Assembly: GCA_002448555.1 (NCBI GenBank)
Contig: DJYV01000177.1
Span: 2,552-24,260, forward strand
Length of the DNA stretch: 21,709 bases
Source of the DNA: Flavobacteriales bacterium UBA6969
Lineage (GTDB): Bacteria > Bacteroidota > Bacteroidia > Flavobacteriales_D > Sanyastnellaceae
Direction: 5' to 3'
A model generated the notes under the pieces. It saw only the letters and a list, made by a program, of their open reading frames with translations, was not told the DNA's origin and did not search any database. This document shows, one piece after another, positions 8,501 to 14,434 of the stretch. Positions within the stretch are counted from its first letter, which is position 1. Every line of letters begins with the position of its first letter. The position numbers and the translations under genes are program-made.

Positions 8501-9834
8501 GCATGCGGACGTTCCGTGTATATGCGAATTTCAGCAATCCGAATGACCAGCTTACGGCGGTCTTTGCGCAAGACGGCAACCCGATGAGCATTGCTTCGTC
8601 TACCAGTTTTTACCAAAACGCAATCGGCGGAGCCTTTGCCAGTGAGATCAACCCGTTTGCCGACATGGTCGATCCGGATGTGGTGTACGACAGCTGGTTT
8701 ACCATTGGGGGAGAAAACAGTGATTTGAACCTGTCCACGGTAGGAACCGACGTGGCCGCAGCTGCATTTGAAACGGGCGGGGCATTTGAGGTCAACAACT
8801 CCTTGGGTGCGAGCTGGTTTGTTTTGCCTGACACGGAGCCATTGGCATTCCCTGATGACAACGGTCAAGTCTTGATTGCCCAGTTGACAACGACGGGACA
8901 AGTCAACCTCCTTGTCAATTTGCAATATCGAGCACAGAACGGTGAGAATCCGCAGGTATTGAATGAGGCCTTGGTCTTCCCTGATATCGCTCTTGGCTGC
9001 ACAGATGCTTCGGCTTGCAACTACGACGCCGAAGCGGAGGCAGATGATGGAACATGCACCTACCCAGCTGATTATTACGACTGCGACGGTGCCTGCTTAA
9101 ACGACACCGATAGCGACGGAGTATGCGATGAACTGGAAGTTCCCGGTTGCGCAGACCCCGATGCGGACAATTACAATGCCGATGCGACGGACGACGACGG
9201 TTCCTGCGAGTTCGAAGGGTGTACGTTCCCGACGGCCTGTAACTACGACCCCACGGCGAATACGGATGATGGATCGTGTACATTCCCTGAGACGTTCTAC
9301 GATTGCGATGGCAACTGTCTGCAAGACGACGATGGCGATGGCATCTGTAACCAATTGGAAGTGCCAGGCTGCACGGACACAGAAGCCCAGAACTACGATG
9401 CTGCGGCAACGGATGACGACGGGTCGTGTGAATACCCCGGTTGCACCAACCCGGATGCTGAGAACTACGATCCCGGTGCGAACGTCGACGATGGATCTTG
9501 CATCGCGGGAGGCTGCACGTACGCGAACGCCACCAACTACGATTCGGCGGCTTCGTACGATGACGGTTCTTGTACGTTCGAGGGATGTACCGATGAGGCG
9601 GCGAGCAACTACTGCCCGCTGGCCTTGGACGATGACGGTTCGTGTGTCTACGCCGTATTGGGATGTACGTACGCAGAAGCTGCCAACTACAATGCGGAGG
9701 CGACCGTTGACGATGGCAGCTGTGAATTGGTAGCCGAGGACAACTGTCCATTCGATGTAGACGGTAATGGTTTGGTCGGCTCAGGCGACTTGCTGGAATT
9801 CCTGGCGGCCTACAGCTACCCCTGCCCGGAATAG
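5566..9834 (+). CDS. Large secreted repeat protein: four copies of an unnamed ~180-residue domain, 16 GCTD/DDGSC repeats, dockerin-like C-terminus
   Basis: The 1422-residue protein starts with a signal peptide (MRNLFLALLGGMLSVPALA). A domain of about 180 residues occurs four times, at about 23-203, 368-547, 754-932 and 963-1141. Each copy has Y-x-V/L-Y-x-x-F near its start, FYQ or FYN, NPAFF or similar, YDSWFTIG, GASWFV-x-PG and VLxAQLTT-x-G, and ends in a FP motif. Between and after them lie 16 short cysteine- and aspartate-rich repeats (GCTD...CNYD...DDGSC), four CDDGD modules and four DCDGxC...DGxCDxLE modules, all likely calcium-binding and disulfide-bonded. The last 30 residues form a single dockerin-like EF-hand (DVDGNGLVGSGDLLEFL) between two cysteines. 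No enzyme domain and no T9SS domain is seen. It is probably a surface or extracellular structural or adhesive protein. The GCTD repeat type is common in marine Flavobacteriales. I cannot name the large domain. Confidence 0.9.
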   Translation: MRNLFLALLGGMLSVPALADVVGIESEVYATSENGTTYRVYVNFDAGDDELIAIYGTVGEAQNAPLSVLTTTTFYQEPTASVNYAQDVNPAFFGFFPNLAYDSWFTIGSEDNTGTGGLSAVGMQPYLDGFNTANGFTVDTFTGASWFVIPGASADAIAGDDNRVLVAQLTTDGIITVVLNAQYDDATGSTSTAIGLTATFPELAAGCTDATACNYDGDAEADDGSCVFPADACDDGDSLTINDAYDSACACAGEAVVEGCTDASACNYAAAANTDDGSCFSVGDACDDGDASTGGDVIGDDCQCAGFDIVFGCTDSSACNYDSAAEQSDGSCVYPGDPCDDGFSNTIDDVYQIDCSCSGTLVPTGPAGIEVEEYATSEYGTTYRVYATFDAPTNELIAVYGTVSETQNAPLSVLSTTGFYNTELGSNFGEFINPAFFSTFPEVEYDSWFTIGTENTNGDGGVGSVGLEPYLEGFNSGNGFTVDTFLGASWFVVPGSNSDAIAGDDNKVLVAQLTTDGVATLVMNFQYDDLEGNSYNTDGLTVTFPEVPSGCTDAMACNYDAEAEVNDGSCAYPGDACDDGDAMTINDAYTDTCGCAGDAVVEGCTDATACNYDAAANVDDGSCAQLDECGVCGGNGIPDGACGCDGNGPDEYYDCDGNCLNDTDADGVCDELEIAGCQDAAACNYNADATDNDNSCTYPDELYNCDGTCVNDINQNGLCDELEVFGCTSETADNYDPEALTDNGTCLWLDGLVESLSYEVYAEDGISGMTTYRLYANFASNDVEVTAVYGTEASPWQLVPSTSFYQDEVGTAFASGINPAFFAVVPSLEYDSWLAIGAAPGEDDQSNSVGMDAFTPAFEAGGALDVNTFLGGSLFLIPGTSTQAVPVDGKVLLAQVTTDGLTDALVNIQLRDANDETFEVAGLSLTFPQVEVTGAGCTDPAANNYDPGALLDDGTCEYPEPSYTGLTYELIAEDLPEAGMRTFRVYANFSNPNDQLTAVFAQDGNPMSIASSTSFYQNAIGGAFASEINPFADMVDPDVVYDSWFTIGGENSDLNLSTVGTDVAAAAFETGGAFEVNNSLGASWFVLPDTEPLAFPDDNGQVLIAQLTTTGQVNLLVNLQYRAQNGENPQVLNEALVFPDIALGCTDASACNYDAEAEADDGTCTYPADYYDCDGACLNDTDSDGVCDELEVPGCADPDADNYNADATDDDGSCEFEGCTFPTACNYDPTANTDDGSCTFPETFYDCDGNCLQDDDGDGICNQLEVPGCTDTEAQNYDAAATDDDGSCEYPGCTNPDAENYDPGANVDDGSCIAGGCTYANATNYDSAASYDDGSCTFEGCTDEAASNYCPLALDDDGSCVYAVLGCTYAEAANYNAEATVDDGSCELVAEDNCPFDVDGNGLVGSGDLLEFLAAYSYPCPE
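8995..9729 (+). repeat. Tandem array of eight GCTD/DDGSC coding repeats
   Basis: Residues about 1144-1388 of the repeat protein consist of eight units of about 24 residues with the pattern GCT-x5-NY-x-(8-9)-DDGSC. Two DCDGxC...DGxCxxLE inserts follow units 1 and 3. Eight further copies lie between the large domains upstream (from 6181, 7213 and 8371). Third-position codon differences between units show the array is not freshly duplicated. Confidence 0.85.
9742..9831 (+). other. C-terminal dockerin-like EF-hand module (copy 1)
   Basis: The encoded module starts NCPFDVDGNG and ends YPCPE. Asp1, Asp3, Asn5 and Asp12 occupy calcium-ligand positions of a dockerin half-repeat, followed by the LLEFLAAY helix. 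Only one EF-hand is present, whereas cellulosomal dockerins have two. A cysteine lies on each side. It closely resembles the end of the protein encoded at 11458-14337. Confidence 0.7.
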
Positions 9835-9858
9835 GTCCTAAACAGCGAACTGAACTCG

Positions 9859-9894
9859 AAAAGCACTGGGCGTACCGTCCGGTGCTTTTTGTTT
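9859..9894 (+). terminator. Intrinsic terminator after the repeat protein
   Basis: An 11-bp stem (AAAAGCACTGG at 9859-9869, CCGGTGCTTTT at 9879-9889, one G-T wobble) with a 9-base loop is followed by a T-rich tract. It separates the repeat protein from the downstream transporter gene. Confidence 0.85.
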
Positions 9895-9928
9895 ATAAGT
9901 GGTAAGGTGTTCATTTGACACGAAGTCC

Positions 9929-9936
9929 TAAATTCG
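9929..9936 (+). promoter_or_regulatory. Weak candidate -7 box for the sugar transporter
   Basis: TAAATTCG differs from TAnnTTTG at one base and lies 18 bases before the ATG at 9955. No good TTG is found at the expected distance, so this is tentative. A promoter is expected here because a terminator lies just upstream. Confidence 0.3.
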
Positions 9937-9954
9937 GAACGAAAAACTACCCTT

Positions 9955-11304
9955 ATGCCACAGGAACAAAAACGACTTTCGTTTTGGCAAATCTGGAACA
10001 TGAGCTTCGGATTCCTCGGAATCCAGTTTGGATTTGCCTTGCAAGGCGGTAACATGTCGCGCATTTTTCAAACGTTGGGGGCCAGTCCGGAAGAACTGCC
10101 TGGTCTGTGGATTGCAGCGCCCTTGACGGGTTTGTTGGTGCAGCCGATTATCGGGTATTGGAGCGACCGTACGTGGAGCCCGAAGTGGGGGAGACGGCGG
10201 CCGTATTTCATGATTGGGGCCGTCCTGAGTTCGGCTGCGTTGTTCATCATGCCGCACAGTTCGGCGTTGTGGATGGCCGCGGGATTGCTGTGGGTGCTGG
10301 ATGCATCCATCAACATCAGCATGGAGCCTTTCCGCGCGCTCGTTGCGGATAAGTTGCCTGAAGACCAGCGCAATTTTGGTTTCGTATTGCAGACGTTGAT
10401 TATTGGCATAGGCACCTGGGTGGCGAGCAACCTTCCTTGGATTGTTACGCAACTGGGTGCGAAAAACGAAGCTCCCGCCGGCGAGATTCCGGATTCTGTT
10501 TTCTACTCGTTCGCTGTAGGCGCGGCGGTGTTCTTGATTACCATCATCGTCACGGTATGGACCACGGACGAAGAACCACCGGAAGATCTGGCTGCATTCG
10601 AAAAGGCGAAAGCACTGTCTGCAGGCTTTTTGGGCGGCGCCAAGGAAATCCTCGGTTCGATTGCTGGAATGCCGAAGGTGATGCTGCAGCTTGGGGTGGT
10701 GCAATTCTTCAGCTGGTTTGCGTTTTTTACGATGTGGTCGTTCGCGACGCCGGCATTGACCGAACACGTCTTTGCTTCGCCCAATCCGGAAGCCGGCGCT
10801 GTCAACTTTGAAGTGGCCAATGCGGCATTCAATGAGGCCGCCAATGCCGTGTCCAGCGCCATGGGGGTCTACGGATTGAGTTCGATGGCGTTCGCGCTGC
10901 TGCTCGCCTTCTACACCAGTCGATATTCCATCAACCGCCGCTTAGTGCATGGAGTTTCCCTCGCCATTGGTGGACTTGGCTTTGCGTGGATGTTGCAACT
11001 GAATCCCGATTGTGCTGTACAATTGAAATGGTGTTTTGCGTGTATCGGTGTAGCGTGGGGTTCCATTCTCTCCATGCCATACGCAATGCTATCAAGTTCG
11101 GTACCCAAGGACCAAATGGGTATTTACATGGGCATCTTCAACATGTTCATTGTCATCCCTCAAATCCTAGCAGCGCTTGGTGGAATCAACTGGGTAAACG
11201 GTGTGCTTTTCGACGGAAACATCGCCTTCACCATGATGATTGCTGGGCTCAGCTTGGGGGCTGGCGCCCTGTCTTTGGTGCTCGTTGATCGCTCCGTGCA
11301 CTGA
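9955..11304 (+). CDS. SLC45/sucrose-transporter-type sugar permease of the major facilitator superfamily
   Basis: The 449-residue protein has about 12 hydrophobic segments, as in major facilitator and GPH-type sugar symporters. It begins with a cytoplasmic tail, MPQEQKRLSFWQIWNMSFG. After the second helix it carries GRRRPYFMIG, the arginine-rich loop typical of plant sucrose transporters, animal SLC45 and related bacterial maltose or sucrose carriers. A longer extracytoplasmic loop lies around residues 265-300 (ASPNPEAGAVNFE). The likely role is proton-coupled import of a disaccharide such as maltose or sucrose across the inner membrane; the substrate cannot be read from sequence. It lies between two large secreted multidomain proteins, and the operon for two hexose-phosphate enzymes lies further upstream. 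That fits a sugar-use context, but no glycosidase or regulator is adjacent. Confidence 0.85.
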   Translation: MPQEQKRLSFWQIWNMSFGFLGIQFGFALQGGNMSRIFQTLGASPEELPGLWIAAPLTGLLVQPIIGYWSDRTWSPKWGRRRPYFMIGAVLSSAALFIMPHSSALWMAAGLLWVLDASINISMEPFRALVADKLPEDQRNFGFVLQTLIIGIGTWVASNLPWIVTQLGAKNEAPAGEIPDSVFYSFAVGAAVFLITIIVTVWTTDEEPPEDLAAFEKAKALSAGFLGGAKEILGSIAGMPKVMLQLGVVQFFSWFAFFTMWSFATPALTEHVFASPNPEAGAVNFEVANAAFNEAANAVSSAMGVYGLSSMAFALLLAFYTSRYSINRRLVHGVSLAIGGLGFAWMLQLNPDCAVQLKWCFACIGVAWGSILSMPYAMLSSSVPKDQMGIYMGIFNMFIVIPQILAALGGINWVNGVLFDGNIAFTMMIAGLSLGAGALSLVLVDRSVH

Positions 11305-11307
11305 TGC

Positions 11308-11357
11308 CAAATATGTGTATTTCAGACACCTTTCCGGGTCAAAACTGAAAATATTTG
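11308..11357. repeat. Interrupted inverted repeat between transporter and secreted-protein genes
   Basis: CAAATAT (11308-11314) and TTTCAG (11320-11325) pair with CTGAAA (11345-11350) and ATATTTG (11351-11357). One side has a 5-base bulge, and the loop is 19 bases. It starts 3 bases after the transporter stop and ends directly at the -33 TTG of the next promoter. It could be a weak terminator or an operator. Confidence 0.4.
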
Positions 11358-11388
11358 TTGTTTTTAGATTAATTAAGTGTTATCTTAC
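11358..11388 (+). promoter_or_regulatory. Probable promoter of the 959-residue secreted protein
   Basis: TTG at 11358-11360, 20 bases, then TATCTTAC at 11381-11388. The -7 box departs from TAnnTTTG in its last two bases. The region is AT-rich, and a leader of about 65 bases would precede the ATG at 11458. Confidence 0.4.
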
Positions 11389-11457
11389 AGCGGTGAATTG
11401 TCCATGCTCAATGGTAGAATAAGGGCGTTCATAGAAAAAATTAAAAATTCTAACCTT

Positions 11458-14337
11458 ATGCGATTCTTAAGTTTTCTTGCGTGTGTCCTTCTTGGATTTG
11501 GTGCGCAAGCTCAAAATCTCGCCGGCACACAATGGCAATTGTACCCAGGTGCTGGCGCCATGGGTGTTGGGCCCAATCAGGGCGACACTGGATGGTGGTC
11601 CAGCAGTGAAGGAGATGTCGAAACACGGGCATGTTTGTTTGATGACATATACGCATTCAATGCGGATGGTTCGTTTGAAAATATACTTCAAGACGCCACT
11701 TGGCTCGAAGGCTGGCAGGGCGTAGCCGAAGGCTGCGGGACGCCTGTCGCTCCCCACGATGGCACGGCCACGGCGACATGGTCTGAAGACGGTTCAAGTG
11801 TGACGCTTGATGGCACAGGGGCCTTCTTGGGCCTCGCAAAAGTGCACAACAACGGCGAGCTCTCTGATCCCGCCGATGCTCCCGCTTCTATCACGTATGA
11901 GATTACGTCGTTATCCGAAGATGCGATGACGTTGGATATCAACTACAGCTTCGGATGGTGGCGCTTCCAGTTCGTTCCTGCCGGAACCGAGCTCGAAACA
12001 TTCGACTTAACATTTGAAGTAAACACAGCAACTATTGAAGTCGGTCCGAACGGCATGTACGCTGGTGGCGGAGCTTTGGGCGATGCCCAAGCAGTTGCTA
12101 TGTCTGATGATGATGCCGATGGCATTTGGAGTGCAACGATTTCCGTTAATGAGGGTTTTTCAGGTAATTATGTTTTCCTGAACAGCCCTAATGATGGTGG
12201 TGACTGGAATGCAAAAGAAGACTTGGCTGGATTGCCATGCGCAGATGGACCTTTCAATGATCGTCTATTGGCACCTGTAATAGAAAATACAACAATTAGC
12301 ACGTGTTTTGGGCAATGCTCAACAGACGGTTCATGTGAACAGCCTGCGGCAACAGTAGACGTCTCGTTCAAAGTTGACATGAACGATTACCCCTCAGGAT
12401 TTGGCTTTGTTAATCTGAGTGGCAGTTTAAATGGCTGGTGTGGAGACTGCAATCAAATGTCGGATGATGATGGTGACGGAGTTTATGAAATAACCGTCTC
12501 CCTATCAGGAGAGTCGACCTATGAGTATAAGTTTACACTTGATAACTGGGCAGTACAGGAAAGCTTCAACGAAGGTGACGCATGTACATCGACTATCGAT
12601 GGATTCACCAACAGGTCCTTAGTTGTGGGATCAGACAACGTTAACCTCAATGCCGTTTGTTTCAATTCCTGTGATGCGTGCACTGGAGCAGCTCCAATCA
12701 GTGTAACTTTCCAAGTGGATATGTCTGTGGAAGGTGCAAATCCAGCTGGAGTCTTTATCGCTGGTAGCTTCCAAGGTTGGGATGCTGGTGCGAGCCAAAT
12801 GTCTGATGACGACGGAGATCTTGTTTACACTTACACGCACACAGGTATCCTTCCGAACACCAATATTCAATGGAAGTATTTGAACGGGGCAGATTTCTCT
12901 TTGGAAGAAACTGTTCCTCCTACTTGTAATACAGGCACGAACCGATTCTACGATGTAGGAGAGGAAGATGTAGTTTTAGATGTGGTTTGTTTCAGCTCCT
13001 GCGTGGCTTGTGATGTAGAAGTACCGCAAATCGAAGTGACGTTTAATGTTAATACGGCTAATATCGAGGTAGGCCCCAATGGCATGTACTTGGGTGGCGG
13101 AGTTTTCGGAGATGCAATGGGCCACGCGATGGCAGACGATGACGGAGACGGCATTTGGACAGTATCTGTCTCAGTGGACGAAGGTCTGAGTGGAAATTAC
13201 ATCTTCTTAAATAGCCCAAATGATGGAGGAGATTGGGGTGCCAAAGAAGACTTAGCTGGATTGCCATGCGCAGATGGACCTTTCAATGACCGCTTTTTAC
13301 CTGCAGTAACGGAAGCTCAGACTCTTTCAACTTGCTTTGGTGAGTGCTCTGAGGATGGGTCATGCTCTGCCCCTCCAGAGGTATTCCATGATGTTACCTT
13401 CAATTGTAATACGGCGACAATCACGGTTGGTCCGAATGGCATGTACCTCGGAGGCGGCGACTACTTTGGAGATGCCATGGGTCACGCGATGTCTGATGAT
13501 GACGGTGACGGAATCTACACGGTTACAGTCGCAGTGCCTGACGGATACAGCGGAAACTACGTTTACTTGAACAGCCCGAACGATGGTGGTGATTGGGATG
13601 CAAAGGAAGACCTCGCTGGCCAGGAGTGCGCCGATGGAACATGGAATGACCGCTTGTTGCCAACTGTGACTGAAGCGACCACATTAAGTTCATGCTTCGG
13701 ACAATGCTCTACCGATGGTTCTTGCGAGATGCCTGCGCCTTCTGTGAATGTTACCTTCAAAGTCGACATGAGCAATTATGCAGATGGATATGGATCTGTA
13801 AACTTGAATGGATCTTTCACCGGCTGGTGTGGATCATGTGTTGCTATGACTGATGATAATGGTGACAATATTTACGAAGTAACTATCGAGCTAGAAGGTG
13901 ATGCAACCTACGAGTATAAGTTCACCCTTGACGGATGGACGGTCCAAGAAATGTTTGAGGAGGGCGATGCTTGCACCTCAACAATTGATGGATTTACAAA
14001 CCGAACACTCACCCTTGGGTCGGAGGATGTGGTTTTATCGGAGGTATGTTTCAATTCTTGCGAGGCTTGTGAAGACCCTGTGATATTGGGTTGCACTGAT
14101 CCATTCTACGCAGAATTTGACCTGGAAGCTACGGAAGACGACGGATCTTGTTCGACTCCAGTAGTATTTGGATGCATCTACGAAGCAGCAGAAAACTACA
14201 ACGATGCGGCTAACACAGACGACGGTTCTTGTGAATTTGAATTGAATGATTGCCCAGGGGATTTGGATGGCGACGGTTTGGTAGCAACACCAGATTTGTT
14301 GCAGTTCTTATCTTTCTTTGGCACAATGTGCGATTAA
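11458..14337 (+). CDS. Secreted multidomain protein with carbohydrate-binding-like modules and dockerin-like C-terminus
   Basis: The start is chosen at MRFLSFLACVLLGFGAQAQ, a clear signal peptide; the in-frame ATG at 11377 adds a charged stretch before it. Of 959 residues, about 20-180 form a distinct N-terminal beta-rich domain (NLAGTQWQLYPG...). Six modules of about 110-120 residues follow, of two types in the order A-B-B-A-A-B. Type A has GPNGMYxGGG, FLNSPNDGGDW and KEDLAG. Type B has VTFKVDM, GSFxGW, DDDGDGxYE and YEYKFTLDGW, resembling the beta-sandwich fold of glycogen- or starch-binding E-set modules. Two GCTD/DDGSC repeats and a cysteine-flanked dockerin-like EF-hand (last 29 residues) finish the protein. 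No catalytic domain is visible. Its position after a sugar transporter suggests glycan binding, which is inference. GC content drops from the N-terminal domain to the repeats. Confidence 0.88.
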   Translation: MRFLSFLACVLLGFGAQAQNLAGTQWQLYPGAGAMGVGPNQGDTGWWSSSEGDVETRACLFDDIYAFNADGSFENILQDATWLEGWQGVAEGCGTPVAPHDGTATATWSEDGSSVTLDGTGAFLGLAKVHNNGELSDPADAPASITYEITSLSEDAMTLDINYSFGWWRFQFVPAGTELETFDLTFEVNTATIEVGPNGMYAGGGALGDAQAVAMSDDDADGIWSATISVNEGFSGNYVFLNSPNDGGDWNAKEDLAGLPCADGPFNDRLLAPVIENTTISTCFGQCSTDGSCEQPAATVDVSFKVDMNDYPSGFGFVNLSGSLNGWCGDCNQMSDDDGDGVYEITVSLSGESTYEYKFTLDNWAVQESFNEGDACTSTIDGFTNRSLVVGSDNVNLNAVCFNSCDACTGAAPISVTFQVDMSVEGANPAGVFIAGSFQGWDAGASQMSDDDGDLVYTYTHTGILPNTNIQWKYLNGADFSLEETVPPTCNTGTNRFYDVGEEDVVLDVVCFSSCVACDVEVPQIEVTFNVNTANIEVGPNGMYLGGGVFGDAMGHAMADDDGDGIWTVSVSVDEGLSGNYIFLNSPNDGGDWGAKEDLAGLPCADGPFNDRFLPAVTEAQTLSTCFGECSEDGSCSAPPEVFHDVTFNCNTATITVGPNGMYLGGGDYFGDAMGHAMSDDDGDGIYTVTVAVPDGYSGNYVYLNSPNDGGDWDAKEDLAGQECADGTWNDRLLPTVTEATTLSSCFGQCSTDGSCEMPAPSVNVTFKVDMSNYADGYGSVNLNGSFTGWCGSCVAMTDDNGDNIYEVTIELEGDATYEYKFTLDGWTVQEMFEEGDACTSTIDGFTNRTLTLGSEDVVLSEVCFNSCEACEDPVILGCTDPFYAEFDLEATEDDGSCSTPVVFGCIYEAAENYNDAANTDDGSCEFELNDCPGDLDGDGLVATPDLLQFLSFFGTMCD
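12226..12260 (+). repeat. 35-base direct repeat, copy 1
   Basis: Identical over 35 bases to 13255-13289. Both encode AGLPCADGPFND in type A modules 1 and 2. The identity extends upstream through AAAGAAGACTT with a single mismatch between the two tracts. Confidence 0.85.
13255..13289 (+). repeat. 35-base direct repeat, copy 2
   Basis: Second copy of the tract at 12226-12260. The third type A module (around 13613-13650) has clearly diverged at the same place, so modules 1 and 2 have duplicated or exchanged sequence more recently. Confidence 0.85.
14248..14334 (+). other. C-terminal dockerin-like EF-hand module (copy 2)
   Basis: The encoded module starts DCPGDLDGDG, continues LVATPDLLQFLSFFG and ends in Cys-Asp. 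Ligand positions Asp1, Asp3, Asp5 and Asp12 are all acidic, followed by the amphipathic helix. The flanking cysteines match copy 1 at 9742-9831. Confidence 0.7.
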
Positions 14338-14364
14338 GTACGAAGACAACGAACAAATTCGTGG

Positions 14365-14395
14365 AAAGCCGGTTCCCTTACAGGAGCCGGCTTTT
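14365..14395 (+). terminator. Intrinsic terminator after the secreted multidomain protein
   Basis: A 12-bp stem (AAAGCCGGTTCC at 14365-14376, complement at 14383-14394, one G-T wobble) with the 6-base loop CTTACA is followed by a short T tract. It lies just before the ribA promoter. Confidence 0.85.
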
Positions 14396-14401
14396 CTATT
14401 C

Positions 14402-14430
14402 TTGAGCGCCGCCTCTTCTCCCTACCTTTG
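14402..14430 (+). promoter_or_regulatory. ribA promoter, leaderless layout
   Basis: TTG at 14402-14404, 18 bases, then TACCTTTG at 14423-14430. The GTG start at 14435 follows after TCCC, the same four bases that separate box and ATG in def. This position decides the start: longer reading frames begin upstream of the promoter. Confidence 0.7.
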
Positions 14431-14434
14431 TCCC

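Noticed and set aside
6181..9729. Possible CRISPR-like repeat array
   Set aside because: The regular repeats are coding, in frame, with variable length and no uniform spacers or cas genes.
8335..9751. Minus-strand open frames of 196 and 278 codons inside the repeat protein
   Set aside because: The arginine- and histidine-rich composition is what the reverse complement of Asp/Cys/Gly-rich repeats produces.
9742..9831. Interpretation as a true cellulosomal dockerin
   Set aside because: Only one EF-hand is present, and no cohesin or scaffoldin is in the window; called dockerin-like only.
9928..10767. Open frame of 279 codons on the minus strand
   Set aside because: Antisense to the transporter, whose transmembrane pattern and GRRRPYF loop identify the real frame.
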